A stretch of DNA of 64,000 bases. Origin: Streptomyces sp. NBC_01142. GTDB taxonomy: Bacteria > Actinomycetota > Actinomycetes > Streptomycetales > Streptomycetaceae. Below are positions 29,755-38,809 of this stretch, in pieces (the first letter of the stretch is position 1; the number at the start of each line of letters is the position of its first letter). The translations under genes were made by a program, and so were the position numbers. The notes under the pieces were generated by a model. The model ran no database searches. It was given only the letters and a program-made list of their open reading frames with translations, and was not told the DNA's origin. Where the stretch lies: positions 248,001 through 312,000 of the forward strand of contig NZ_JAPEOR010000002.1 in NCBI RefSeq assembly GCF_026341125.1. Reading direction: 5' to 3'.

Positions 29755-30486
29755 TCAATCGCGTACGAACAGGGGCTCGCCCGGAGGGGTGGTCTCGGCC
29801 GGCAGCAGTGCCAGGTCGAGACCCTTCACCAGGCGGGCCCTCAGTACGTCATCGGCCGCCAGCGCCTCGGCGACCCGCCGCGCCACCTCGGCCGGGACCG
29901 CTTCCGGCGCCAGGACGAGGGCGAGGGTGCCGTCCGCGCGGCCCGGGCCCAGGTGGGCGCGGAGCACGGCGGGTTCGGCGGCGACCGCGGCCGTGACCGC
30001 TGCGATGACCCTCGGGTCCTGGAACGGGTCGGCGCTGGTGCGGCCTTCGGCGAGAGCGAGCAGCGCGGGGCCGGTCAGCTGGTACGGAACGGGGCCCGCG
30101 AGGTCGAGCACCAGGGTGTCGGCCTTCTCGTGTGCGGCGGCCTGCAGCGCCTGGTGGAGCGGTACGGCGACGGGGCGGGCCTCGGGGTTCCAGCGGGCGA
30201 GGGACGCGATCGACGTGAACGCGGGCAGCGCCCGGCGGTCGCCGGCCGTCAGCGTGGGCACCGCCATGTCGCTGGTCTTCTCGCGGCGCAGACCGTTCTC
30301 GTCCTCCTCGACCTCACCGAGCACGGCGACGACCGGGACCAGCAGCCGGGCGTCCTTGAGTGCTTCGAGGACCGGCCGTACAGCCGTTCTGTCCTGCGCC
30401 CAGGCGGCGAGGGCCGCCGTCAGCCGTGGGTCGGCAGTGCCGTCGTCGTCGGAGAAACCGGAGTCAGGGATGTTCTTGAGCGCCAC
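29755..30486 (-). CDS. SseB-family protein
   Basis: 243 residues with the SseB N-terminal pattern (LKDARLLVPVVAVLGEVEE, MAVPTLTAGDRRALPAFTSIASLARWNPEARPVAVPLHQAL, LVLDLAGPVPYQLTGPALLALAEG). SseB-like proteins in actinobacteria have no settled function. GTG 30486 is the start; the gene diverges from the serine hydrolase gene across 23 bases. Confidence 0.85.
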   Translation of the reverse strand: MALKNIPDSGFSDDDGTADPRLTAALAAWAQDRTAVRPVLEALKDARLLVPVVAVLGEVEEDENGLRREKTSDMAVPTLTAGDRRALPAFTSIASLARWNPEARPVAVPLHQALQAAAHEKADTLVLDLAGPVPYQLTGPALLALAEGRTSADPFQDPRVIAAVTAAVAAEPAVLRAHLGPGRADGTLALVLAPEAVPAEVARRVAEALAADDVLRARLVKGLDLALLPAETTPPGEPLFVRD

Positions 30487-30509
30487 GCGACGAGCCTAAC
30501 CTCCCTGGT

Positions 30510-31100
30510 ATGAGTGCCAACGTCTCGGTCGCCCTGCTCGATCGGTCCAGCGGCGAGGAGCGGACCTACCCCTCGGCGAGCATCGTGAAGGTGTCCATCC
30601 TCGCCGCGCTGCTGGATCGGGGGCACCCGCCGACCGCGCGGGAGCGGGAGCTCGCCCGCGTCATGATCGTGCGGAGCGACAACGACGCGGCGACAGCGCT
30701 CTGGGAGGCGGTCGGCGGCGCTGCGGGGGTGGATGCGGCGCATGCGCGGCTCGGGCTCACGCAGACGCGGGCCGCGGCGGCGTGGGGGCTGACCAGGACC
30801 ACCGCGCGTGACCAGCTGACACTGATGCAGGCGGTGTTCGGCGGGCGGCCCTATGGGTACCTCCGGTCCCTCATGCGGCAGGTGCTCCCGGGGCAGGACT
30901 GGGGGGTGTCGGCCGCGGGCGGACCGTGGGCGCTGAAGAACGGCTGGATGCCGATGCGCGACACCGGGCTGTGGGTCGTCCACTCGGTGGGGCGGGCCGG
31001 GGGCCGTCTGATCGCGGTGCTTTCCGACGGGCATCCGACGAAGGAGGCGGGGATCGCCTGCGTCGAGGCGGCGGCGCGGGAGGCGGTCGGGGGCCGGTGA
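30510..31100 (+). CDS. Beta-lactamase-fold serine hydrolase, compact
   Basis: A 196-residue class A beta-lactamase-like protein lacking a signal peptide. The SxxK motif (SIVK, within YPSASIVKVSIL), an SDN loop (IVRSDNDAATALWE) and a KTG-equivalent KNG (WALKNGWMP) are present in order. The Omega-loop region is short, so it is more likely a small penicillin-binding-like hydrolase than an antibiotic-destroying lactamase. No export signal is visible from ATG 30510; either it is cytosolic or the first exon-like segment has been lost. Confidence 0.8.
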   Translation: MSANVSVALLDRSSGEERTYPSASIVKVSILAALLDRGHPPTARERELARVMIVRSDNDAATALWEAVGGAAGVDAAHARLGLTQTRAAAAWGLTRTTARDQLTLMQAVFGGRPYGYLRSLMRQVLPGQDWGVSAAGGPWALKNGWMPMRDTGLWVVHSVGRAGGRLIAVLSDGHPTKEAGIACVEAAAREAVGGR

Positions 31101-31127
31101 GCGGGCCAGCAGGCGTGTCGGCGCAGG

Positions 31128-31350
31128 CCGGTGCGGGTGTCAGATGCGGGCGGTGCGGGTGCCAGGTGCGGCCGGCGCGGGCGGTGCGGGTGGTGCGGCC
31201 GGCGCGTGTGCCAGGTGCGGGCGGTGCGGGCGGTGCGGCCGGCGCGTGTGCCAGGTGCGGGCGGTGCGGGTGTCAGGTGCGGGCGGTGCGGGAGCGGGCG
31301 GGCCGCCGGCGCGGGTGTCAGGTGCGGACGGCGCGGGCGGTGCGGCCGCC
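31128..31350. repeat. GC-rich imperfect tandem repeat
   Basis: Dense repeats of GGTGCGGGCGGTGCG-like units, with a longer 40-base period visible at 31201 and 31241 (GGCGCGTGTGCCAGGTGCGG). It fills the gap between the serine hydrolase and mycosin genes and just enters the mycosin 3' end. The period is not a multiple of three and no gene is encoded. Confidence 0.85.
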
Positions 31351-32508
31351 GCGCCAGAGCACGACGGCTCCCGCCAGCACCAGGGCGCCCAGGCCGCCCG
31401 CGAGCGGGGCGAGCCAGATCGCCGGCTCCGTGTCCTTGGTCTCGGGAGCCGGGCCAGAGCCGAAGTACTTCTTGCTGTAGCCCGCGGTGGCCGCCTTCAG
31501 ATCCGCGGGGCGCAGCTTCGCACCGGCCGTGATCGCTGCGGCGGGGTCGACGATGCCGTAGCCCCGCGCGTCGTCGCGGCCGGACTTGGGGGCGCTGCGG
31601 GCGGTGTCGGCGAGGAGTTTCTTGATCTGGGCGGGGGCAAGGCCCGGGTGGGCGGAGCGGACCAGGGCGACCGCGCCGGAGACGAAGGCGGCGGCTGCGC
31701 TGGTGCCCCAGCCCTGGTAGTAACGGCGGTCGGGGTCGGCGATGACGATGTCGACGCCGGGAGCGCTGACGGTGGCGTACCAGCGGCGGGTGGAGAAGGA
31801 GGCGTGGGTACCGAAGCGGTCGACGGCCGTCACCGCGATCACGCCGGGGTAGGCGGCCGGGTACGAGATGTGGTCGCCCTTCTCGCCGCCGTTGCCGGCC
31901 GAGGCGACGACGACGGCGCCCTTGGCTAGTGCGTACTGGACGGCGGAGTCCTCGCCGGCCTCGGGGTGCGCGGACTCGCTGTCGTCGCCGAGCGAGAGAT
32001 TGATGACGTCGGCGCCCTGGTCGGCGGCCCAGCGGATGCCCTGGGCGAGGGCGGTGCCGCGGGAGTTGCGGGCCTTCTCGCGGGCCTTGTCGCCGCCTTC
32101 GAGGATCACGCGGATCGGGAGGATCTTCACCTCGGGCGCAATGCCGAGTACGCCGTCCTCGCTGTCCGGGCCGTGGCCGTGGGCGGCGATGATGCCGGCC
32201 ATCGCGGTGCCGTGGCGGGCCCAGGCACGGTCGCCGCGCGTCGCGCCGAAGCCGATGAAGTCCTTGCCGGGCAGAACGGATCCCGCGAGGTCGGGGTGGC
32301 GGTCGTCGACGCCCGTGTCCAGGACCGCGACCGTGATGCCGCTGCCCTTGGTGGTGCGCCAGGCCTCGTCGGTGTGCATTGCGTCGAGGCCCCACTGCTG
32401 GGCCCTGATCGCGTCCGCGTGGGCGGGCGTCGCCGGAAGGAGTACGAGGGCGGCGGCAGCGAGGGCGGCGGCGAGGCGACGGCCGCGGCGACGGCGCGTT
32501 GTTGTCAT
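31318..32508 (-). CDS. mycP: Mycosin-like membrane-anchored subtilase
   Basis: A 396-residue type VII-associated serine protease type. Signal peptide (RLAAALAAAALVLLPATPAHA), subtilase domain with Asp in ITVAVLDTGVDDRHPDL, His in ARHGTAMAGIIAAHG, oxyanion Asn in VVASAGNGGEKGD and Ser in YQGWGTSAAAAFVSGAVAL, then a C-terminal membrane helix (PLAGGLGALVLAGAVVLWRGG). Mycosins process secreted WXG substrates. No ESX ATPase or WXG100 genes are nearby; the upstream partner is the Pro-rich protein with which it overlaps ATGA. Confidence 0.87.
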   Translation of the reverse strand: MTTTRRRRGRRLAAALAAAALVLLPATPAHADAIRAQQWGLDAMHTDEAWRTTKGSGITVAVLDTGVDDRHPDLAGSVLPGKDFIGFGATRGDRAWARHGTAMAGIIAAHGHGPDSEDGVLGIAPEVKILPIRVILEGGDKAREKARNSRGTALAQGIRWAADQGADVINLSLGDDSESAHPEAGEDSAVQYALAKGAVVVASAGNGGEKGDHISYPAAYPGVIAVTAVDRFGTHASFSTRRWYATVSAPGVDIVIADPDRRYYQGWGTSAAAAFVSGAVALVRSAHPGLAPAQIKKLLADTARSAPKSGRDDARGYGIVDPAAAITAGAKLRPADLKAATAGYSKKYFGSGPAPETKDTEPAIWLAPLAGGLGALVLAGAVVLWRGGRTARAVRT

Positions 32509-34100
32509 TCGGACTGCTCCGTTGCCGTGCTGACGATCTGGCGCAGAGCGCGCTCGATGCGCTCCGCGACGCCCGTGGCCTCGTGGCCGAGGCCTGCCTG
32601 GGCGGGCGCGGACGTGGTGCCCTCGGCCTTGGCCTCGTCGGCGGGCTGGGGGTCGGTGACGGTACGCCCGTCCGCGAAGCCGGACACGGCGTAGACGACG
32701 ACCGGCGCATCGGTCAGTACGTTCACGGTCCAGCTCGCTCGCTGCCCGTCGCCGAAGCGTGCGGCGACGGTGCCCTTGGCCGGGAGCGCGCGGGGCATCA
32801 GATCGGTGCGCTCGGCGAGACCTTCTGCCGTGAAGCGCCTGTCCAGGGCGCGCATGCCGTCCGCATCGGCCTCGGTGAAGATCAGCCCGACCGTGGTGAC
32901 GCTGCTCGCGGTGGCGTCGGTGTAGGTGGCGCGCAGCACGCGGCCGCAGCCGACCGGCTGCACTGCCTTGACCAGCAGCGGGTCCAGAGCGGCCGCGCAG
33001 CCGCCGTCGGGCGCGACGGCGATACGGGTCCAGACACGGTCCGCGCTGCCGGGTCCGGCGCCCTCGCCCTTGACGGTACGGGGAAAGAGAGTGTCCACAG
33101 GGACGCTGTGCCACAGGTCGCGTGCCTCGGTGTACCCGGTACGGGCGGCGGGGTCGGCGCTCGAGTCGCCGGTCAGCCAGCTGCCGGTGGCCGCGCCGCC
33201 GATCAGCCCGAGTCCGAGGACGACACAGGCGACGGAACCGACGGTTCGCCCGGGATGCCGGGCACGCACGGGCCGCAGCCGGGTGGTCATCTCGGCCGGG
33301 GTCTCCGGCGGTGCCCAGGAGTAACGGTCGGGGGCGGGGTGAGCAGCCGGGTGGCCCGTGCCGGACAGGGGCGTCTCGGCCGGGGTCTCGGGCGGCGCCC
33401 AGGAGTGACCGCTGGGAGCGTGCCGGGCTGCGCCGGGCCGTGGCGTGAGGTCGACGGAGCCGACCGGTCTGCGCCGGGTGGGGGCGGCCGGCGGCCGGGG
33501 AGGTGCCTCGGGCGGCAGAGGCGCGGAGGCGGCGGGCGTGGGGCGACGCGGCGGTCCGGACCGGGGGGCGACGACGGGCCGCAGCCGGGTGGTGGTCTCC
33601 ACGGCCGGGATGTCGGCAGAGGCGGCCGGGGGGACGCCGGGGCGTGGCGGGAGACCGGGCGGCCTCGGCGCGGAGGGCGCCGGGACGGAGGGCGACGGGC
33701 GGCGGGCCGCGCCGGGGGAGGCGCCGGGGGACGCGCCACGGGTGGCCTCGCTCCTCGCGGGCGTGGGCTCAGCCGCGGGCGCAGGCACCGACGGACGCGT
33801 CGGCGCGGTGAACGGACGACTCGACTCGCCGGAAGGCGCCGAAGCCGGGGGGATCTCGGGGCGCGACGGCGCGGGAGCCCTGGGGGCCGGGGGCGCTGTC
33901 GTCGGCGCCGGGGGCGCTGTCGTCGGCGCGGGGGACGGCTCCGTCGGCAGGAACTCGGTGATGCGGGACGGGCGAAGCGGCTGCGGGGCGGTCTCCGGCG
34001 GCAGCAGTGCCTCGCTGATACGGGAAGTGGTGCGCGCCTCCTCCCCCGCTTCGGGCGGAGGAGAGGCCGGGCCGGGAGGACGCTGTGCCTCCGTGCTCAT
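32505..34100 (-). CDS. Pro-rich single-pass membrane protein, mycosin partner
   Basis: 531 residues. Residues 1-290 are low-complexity Pro/Ala/Ser/Thr/Arg with two near-identical motifs (HSWAPPETPAE and YSWAPPETPAE). One membrane helix follows (TVGSVACVVLGLGLIGGAATGSWL), then an extracytoplasmic domain of about 200 residues with two cysteines (GGCAAALDPLL and VGCGRVLRATYTD). Topology is N-in, C-out. The ATGA overlap with mycP implies co-translation. Function unknown; the outer domain may be a substrate or cofactor of the protease. Confidence 0.7.
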   Translation of the reverse strand: MSTEAQRPPGPASPPPEAGEEARTTSRISEALLPPETAPQPLRPSRITEFLPTEPSPAPTTAPPAPTTAPPAPRAPAPSRPEIPPASAPSGESSRPFTAPTRPSVPAPAAEPTPARSEATRGASPGASPGAARRPSPSVPAPSAPRPPGLPPRPGVPPAASADIPAVETTTRLRPVVAPRSGPPRRPTPAASAPLPPEAPPRPPAAPTRRRPVGSVDLTPRPGAARHAPSGHSWAPPETPAETPLSGTGHPAAHPAPDRYSWAPPETPAEMTTRLRPVRARHPGRTVGSVACVVLGLGLIGGAATGSWLTGDSSADPAARTGYTEARDLWHSVPVDTLFPRTVKGEGAGPGSADRVWTRIAVAPDGGCAAALDPLLVKAVQPVGCGRVLRATYTDATASSVTTVGLIFTEADADGMRALDRRFTAEGLAERTDLMPRALPAKGTVAARFGDGQRASWTVNVLTDAPVVVYAVSGFADGRTVTDPQPADEAKAEGTTSAPAQAGLGHEATGVAERIERALRQIVSTATEQSE

Positions 34101-34283
34101 CCGTCCCCCGTTCCTGGTCCACGTATACCGACGGATCGCCTCTCGGGGCAGGCCCGTTCGTCACCGCGTGTGCGTCACTCTACGGGCTGGAGTGCACCCC
34201 GCGGCACTGAGACCGGGGGTCCGGGGGGATCTGCCCAAAACGTCCCTCTACCCCGTGGTAATCCCGTCTGGCAAGCTCGGGCC

Positions 34284-35498
34284 ATGACTCCGGCCATGAC
34301 TTCCCGTGCCGCTGACCGGGCCCGCTACGACCGGGCCACCGCCCATCTCGACGCCCCGCTCGCCGTCGTCGATCTCGACGCGTTCGACGCCAACGCCGAC
34401 GATCTGGTGCGCCGGGCGGGCGGCAAGCCGATCCGGGTCGCGAGCAAGTCGGTCCGCTGCCGGGCGCTGCTGGAGCGGGTCCTCGCACGGGACGGTTTCG
34501 CCGGGATCATGTCGTTCACGCTGGACGAGTCGCTGTGGCTGGCGCGGGCCGGTTTCGAGGACGTACTGCTGGCCTATCCGTCGGCGGACCGAACCGGATT
34601 CGCGCAGCTCGCGGGGGATCCCAAGTTGGCCGGCGCCGTGACGGTGATGGTCGACGACCCGGCGCAGCTGGAGCTGATCGACCGCTCCCGCGGCGGCGGC
34701 AAGGAGGAGATCCGGATCTGTCTGGAACTCGACACCGCACTGCAGCTGCTGGGCGGCCGGGTTCGGGTCGGGGCGAGGCGTTCGCCGCTGCGTGAGCCGG
34801 CCCAGCTGGCCGAACTGGCCCGGTCGATCGCCCGCCGCCCCGGCTTCCGGCTCGTGGGGCTGATGGCGTACGAGGGGCATGTCGCGGGCGTGGGCGACTC
34901 CCTCGCAGGCCGGCCGCTGCGCTCCCGCGTGGTCAGGCTGATGCAGAGCGCGGCCCGCAGGGAACTGGCCGCCCGCCGGGCGGCGGTGGTCCGTGCGGTA
35001 CGGAGGGTGGCGCCGGATCTGGAGTTCGTCAACGGCGGTGGCACCGGCAGTGTCCAGCACACGGCCGCCGAGGACGCGGTCACGGAGATCGCCGCCGGTT
35101 CGGGCCTGTACCTCCCGCGGCTGTTCGACAACTACACGTCGTTCACGGGGTGTCCGGCCGCGCTCTTCGCCCAGCCCGTGGTGCGCAGGCCGGGCGTGGG
35201 CGTGGTGACGGTGCTCGGTGGCGGCTACCCCGCGTCCGGCGCGGCGGGCGTGGACCGGCTGCCCGTCCCGTATCTCCCCGAAGGGCTGCACTACGACCCG
35301 CAGGAGGGCCCGGGTGAGGTGCAGACCCCGCTGCTCGGCTCCCCCGCCGACGATCTGCTGATGGGCGACAAGGTGTGGTTCCGGCATGCCAAGGCCGGCG
35401 AGATGTGCGAGCGCTTCGACACCCTGCAGCTGATCGAGGGCGACCGGGTCACGGGCACCGCGCCGACCTACCGCGGCGAGGGCCGCACGTTCCTCTAG
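34284..35498 (+). CDS. Amino acid deaminase/aldolase (D-threonine aldolase-like)
   Basis: A 404-residue fold-type III PLP enzyme. The PLP lysine lies in KPIRVASKSVRCRALLERVL; TIM-barrel strands run through LLAYPSADRTG, VMVDDPAQLELID, RICLELDTALQLLGGRVRVGARRSPL; the phosphate-binding FVNGGGTGSVQHTA and a metal/acid-rich C-terminal domain follow. Typical substrates are D-threonine or D-serine-like beta-hydroxy amino acids; the exact reaction is not predictable. Two closely spaced ATGs (34284, 34296) are possible starts. Confidence 0.87.
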   Translation: MTPAMTSRAADRARYDRATAHLDAPLAVVDLDAFDANADDLVRRAGGKPIRVASKSVRCRALLERVLARDGFAGIMSFTLDESLWLARAGFEDVLLAYPSADRTGFAQLAGDPKLAGAVTVMVDDPAQLELIDRSRGGGKEEIRICLELDTALQLLGGRVRVGARRSPLREPAQLAELARSIARRPGFRLVGLMAYEGHVAGVGDSLAGRPLRSRVVRLMQSAARRELAARRAAVVRAVRRVAPDLEFVNGGGTGSVQHTAAEDAVTEIAAGSGLYLPRLFDNYTSFTGCPAALFAQPVVRRPGVGVVTVLGGGYPASGAAGVDRLPVPYLPEGLHYDPQEGPGEVQTPLLGSPADDLLMGDKVWFRHAKAGEMCERFDTLQLIEGDRVTGTAPTYRGEGRTFL

Positions 35499-35545
35499 GC
35501 GTACGTTCCACCGACAGGCGTACGTTCCGCCGGCCGCGCGTTCCG

Positions 35546-36589
35546 CTAGCCGCCCGTCCCCTGGTCGGGTCCGATGCTGCTGCCGACGCCGCCGTTCGTC
35601 CCGTCGCCGATCGGGCGGATGCTCGCGGCGATCTTGTCCATGCTCGCGAGTTCGGGGCCTTCGGGTCCCGCGTCGAAGGCGAAGCGGACGACGATCACCG
35701 CTTCGGTGCCCACGGGCGAGGGGAAGGCGAGCGACTGGACGTACCCGCCCGGGCCCGCTCCGGTGGTGACCTGCCAGCGCACCAGATAGCCGGCGCGTCC
35801 GGCAACGGCGACCGTCTGCGACTTGAGCACCTTGTGGGACTTGATGCCGCCGTGGATGCGGCTGCCCACCGCGTCCGCTTCGTACGCGGAGTCCGCCGCG
35901 GCCTGGATGTCCTGCTTGGCCACCGCCTCGGCCGAGGTGGCACCCGTCTGCGTCGCCACGGCGGACGACACCCGCCCGTGCCGGCACAGCGAGGAGCCGC
36001 CTGCGGGACAGTCGTAGGTCTCGTCCGTCACCATGGTCGCGGCTTGAGCGTCGAGAGAACTGGTGGACTTCTCCCAGCCTTCGGGTATCGGCATGGAGAT
36101 GCCGTTGAGCTGGTCGGTCAGCAGCGCGGAGTCCTCGGTCGGCGACGGCGTGGCGGTAGGGCTGTTCTCGGAGTCGCCGGTGGTCGCGACCGGTTCGCTC
36201 ACGCCCGGCGCGGACTCGGGCTCCGCGGGCTCGTCGTTCTTGGTCAGGAGTACGGCGCCGACGGCGACCGCGGCGACGAGTACGACGCCGGCGGTGGCGA
36301 GCGCCACAAGACGGCGCGTGCCACCGCCGCTGTCATTCCCACCACTGCCACCACTGCCACCCGGCATCGCCGACTGGTGCAACGGTGTGGTCGGCGGGCC
36401 GAAACCGGCAGCGGCGACCGGGGCGGGGACCGGGGCCTGAGCCGGTGCAGGGGCCTGAGCCGGAACCGGTGCAGGGGCCTGGCCCTCGACCGCGCGGGTG
36501 TGCGCGGTCCAGGCAGTCCCGTCCCACCAGCGTTCGGTGCCGGGCACGCTGGAGTCCGGGTACCAGCCGGGCGGCGTCGTCATGCTCAT
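35546..36589 (-). CDS. DUF2510 membrane-anchored protein
   Basis: 347 residues. A DUF2510 module at the N-terminus (PPGWYPDSSVPGTERWWDGTAWTAHT), a Pro/Ala/Gln repeat linker, a single membrane helix (LVALATAGVVLVAAVAVGAVLL), then an outer domain (ISMPIPEGWEKSTSS... VRFAFDAGPEGPELASMDKIAASIRP). DUF2510 occurs in many actinobacterial envelope proteins of unknown role. Two cysteines in the outer domain (YDCPAGGSSLCRHG) may pair. Confidence 0.78.
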   Translation of the reverse strand: MSMTTPPGWYPDSSVPGTERWWDGTAWTAHTRAVEGQAPAPVPAQAPAPAQAPVPAPVAAAGFGPPTTPLHQSAMPGGSGGSGGNDSGGGTRRLVALATAGVVLVAAVAVGAVLLTKNDEPAEPESAPGVSEPVATTGDSENSPTATPSPTEDSALLTDQLNGISMPIPEGWEKSTSSLDAQAATMVTDETYDCPAGGSSLCRHGRVSSAVATQTGATSAEAVAKQDIQAAADSAYEADAVGSRIHGGIKSHKVLKSQTVAVAGRAGYLVRWQVTTGAGPGGYVQSLAFPSPVGTEAVIVVRFAFDAGPEGPELASMDKIAASIRPIGDGTNGGVGSSIGPDQGTGG

Positions 36590-36611
36590 CCGGCCACCTT
36601 AGGGGGCCCGT

Positions 36612-37934
36612 TCAGAAGCCGTACACCGCGTCCCGCTGGTCGGGAACCACCGTGCCGTCACCGCGGCGTACGGGCCCGGAGGCACCGTCGCTCCCGGTGT
36701 GTCCCGAGGTTGCGCACGGATAGGGGGCGGCCTGCTGCTTCTTGGGCTCGATGAACATCGGGTTGACGAGCCAGCGTCCGTCGCTGTTGTCGTAGGCGCG
36801 GCACATCACTTCGTTCTTGTTGCGGTTGAGGACCAGCCGCAGGCCCGTCGCGTCCCGCAGGAAGGAGACGTCCGTGTCGGAGTCGCCCGCCGCGAACACC
36901 TGGCGCCGGTGGGCGGGCTGGACCTGCTCGGCGGCCGCGCCCCGCACTCCGAAGATCTCCTTGTTGATCCAGCAGCGCTTTCCGTCGATGTAGGTGATCA
37001 TCGCGTCGTCGCCGTCCCGGACGGTGCCGCAGCCCTGCAGATGCGCGGTGAGGCGGCCGTGCCGGGTGACGTTGCGGATGCCGATGGCGCGGTTCGCGTC
37101 GATGCCGACGCCCCGCGCCCAGACATCGACGACGGGCTCGGGCGAGGCGGAGGTGATCCACACGTCGAAGCCGGCCTTCTGCAGCGTACGGACGAGGTCG
37201 CGCTGCTGTTCGTAGTAGCGCACCCAGCCGGTCGCTGTGCCGCTGCCGACCTGTTGCCGCGTGCCGATGGGCGCGGCCAGGTTCTCGGCACGGGCGGAGG
37301 CGGCGAAGGACCGGATCTCCCGCGTCGTCCAGCCGTTCATCAGCTGGGCGAGCCAGGCGTACTGGGGCTCCATACGGCGGTGGTCGAAGCCGGCGAAGGC
37401 ACCCTCGCCGCCGGTGGTGGCGCCCTTGGAGTAGACGGAGTTGATCTCGTCGGCACAGCGGGTGTCCGTGGCGGTGGGCAGCGTCCGCACACCGGTGGGA
37501 CAGGCGGCCTTGAGCGCGGTCGCGGCCCCGTCGGTCAGATAGCGGCTGGTGGTGTGCCAGTCGCCGCCCCGGGGCGGGCGGATCCTGCTGTTGCGCAGCA
37601 TCCAGTACATGGTCGCGTCGCCGACGTCGTTCTTGATGACGGTGTTGTCCCAGTCGAAGACGGCGACGGGCCTGTCCCGGCGCTTGCGGTGGTCGCCGCA
37701 GTGGCCGTAGGTGTCTATGAGTCGCTGGAGCCGGGCCTGGTTGTCGCCGTGCCAGCCCTGGCCGACGTGGAGAGCCGGGCATTGCCCCGGCTCGGCCCGC
37801 GCGGCCCCAGCCGCCCCTGCGGCCCCCTCAACTCCAGCCGCCCCTGCGGCCGGGGCGGGCTGGGCGGCCCCGAGGCCGGTTCCGGCGATCATGAGCGCGG
37901 CTGCTGCCACGGACCAGCGGCGTCTGTTGTTCAC
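36612..37934 (-). CDS. Secreted HAD-superfamily phosphatase
   Basis: About 440 residues with a signal peptide (RRWSVAAAALMIAGTGLGAAQPAPA) and a HAD type-IB core: motif I AVFDWDNTVIKND, motif II WITSASPEPVVDVWA, motif IV VFAAGDSDTDVSFL. It resembles extracellular phosphoserine-phosphatase-like proteins of Streptomyces. GTG 37934 is preferred, because AGGAG lies nine bases ahead, whereas GTG 37940 is only one or two bases from it. A short Ala/Gly repeat follows the signal. Confidence 0.85.
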   Translation of the reverse strand: MNNRRRWSVAAAALMIAGTGLGAAQPAPAAGAAGVEGAAGAAGAARAEPGQCPALHVGQGWHGDNQARLQRLIDTYGHCGDHRKRRDRPVAVFDWDNTVIKNDVGDATMYWMLRNSRIRPPRGGDWHTTSRYLTDGAATALKAACPTGVRTLPTATDTRCADEINSVYSKGATTGGEGAFAGFDHRRMEPQYAWLAQLMNGWTTREIRSFAASARAENLAAPIGTRQQVGSGTATGWVRYYEQQRDLVRTLQKAGFDVWITSASPEPVVDVWARGVGIDANRAIGIRNVTRHGRLTAHLQGCGTVRDGDDAMITYIDGKRCWINKEIFGVRGAAAEQVQPAHRRQVFAAGDSDTDVSFLRDATGLRLVLNRNKNEVMCRAYDNSDGRWLVNPMFIEPKKQQAAPYPCATSGHTGSDGASGPVRRGDGTVVPDQRDAVYGF

Positions 37935-37963
37935 GTACACACTCCTGCGTCGGTATACGGGAC

Positions 37964-37989
37964 AGCCGGGCGTCGTGCGACGCCCGGCT
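37964..37989 (-). terminator. Terminator after the ALDH-SDR operon
   Basis: A perfect 12-base stem (AGCCGGGCGTCG, 37964-37975, with complement 37978-37989) with a two-base loop, 30 bases past the SDR stop. Confidence 0.75.
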
Positions 37990-38018
37990 GCCGGGAGGGT
38001 GGAGTGGCGCTCGGTGAG

Positions 38019-38804
38019 CTACACAGGGGTGACGTACGCCCCCGAGATTCCGCCGTCGACCAGGAAGTCGGTGGCGTTGATGAACGAGGAGTCGTCGCTG
38101 GCGAGGAAGGCCACGGCGGCGGCGAGCTCGTCCGGCTCCGCGAACCGTCCGACCGGAATATGCACAAGGCGGCGCGCGGCGCGCTCGGGGTCTTTGGCGA
38201 ACAGCTCCTGCAGGAGCGGGGTGTTGACCGGCCCGGGGCAGAGGGCGTTCACGCGGATGCCCTCGCGGGCGAACTGCACGCCGAGCTCCCGGGACATGGC
38301 CAGTACGCCGCCCTTCGAGGCGGTGTACGAGATCTGAGAGGTCGCCGCGCCCATGATCGCCACGAAGGAGGCGGTGTTGATGATGGAACCGCGGCCCTGG
38401 CGCTGCATGTAGGGGATGGCGGCCTTGCAGCACAGGTAGACGGAGGTGAGGTTGACGTCCTGGACGCGCTTCCATGCCTCGAGTCCGGTGGTGAGGATCG
38501 AGTCGTCGTCGGGCGGTGAGATGCCCGCGTTGTTGAAGGCGATGTCGACGCTGCCGTAGGTGTCGAACGCCGTCCTGAAGAGTGCCTCAACCTCCTCCTG
38601 GTCGGTGACGTCGACGCGTACGAAGGTGCCGCCGACCTCGTCGGCCGCGGCCTTGCCCGCGGTTTCGTCGATGTCGCCGCAGACGACGTTGGCGCCCTCG
38701 GAGGCCAGTCGGCGCGCGGTGGCCAGGCCGATTCCGCTGCCGGCGCCGGTGATGACGGCGGTGCGGCCGACCAGGCGGCGGCAGACGTTGTTCGTGTCGG
38801 TCAT
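38019..38804 (-). CDS. SDR-family dehydrogenase in ethanolamine operon
   Basis: A 261-residue classical short-chain dehydrogenase: cofactor motif TGAGSGIGLATARRL, D-I-D after strand 2 (CGDIDETA, favouring NAD), NNAG, active-site Ser in TASFVAIMG, and Tyr-Lys in YTASKGG. It is the last gene of the glnA4-ALDH-SDR operon, five bases from the ALDH stop. In this context it could oxidise the alcohol of gamma-glutamylethanolamide to the aldehyde used by the ALDH; this substrate is inferred from the operon, not from motifs. Confidence 0.87.
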   Translation of the reverse strand: MTDTNNVCRRLVGRTAVITGAGSGIGLATARRLASEGANVVCGDIDETAGKAAADEVGGTFVRVDVTDQEEVEALFRTAFDTYGSVDIAFNNAGISPPDDDSILTTGLEAWKRVQDVNLTSVYLCCKAAIPYMQRQGRGSIINTASFVAIMGAATSQISYTASKGGVLAMSRELGVQFAREGIRVNALCPGPVNTPLLQELFAKDPERAARRLVHIPVGRFAEPDELAAAVAFLASDDSSFINATDFLVDGGISGAYVTPV

Positions 38805-38809
38805 GATGC

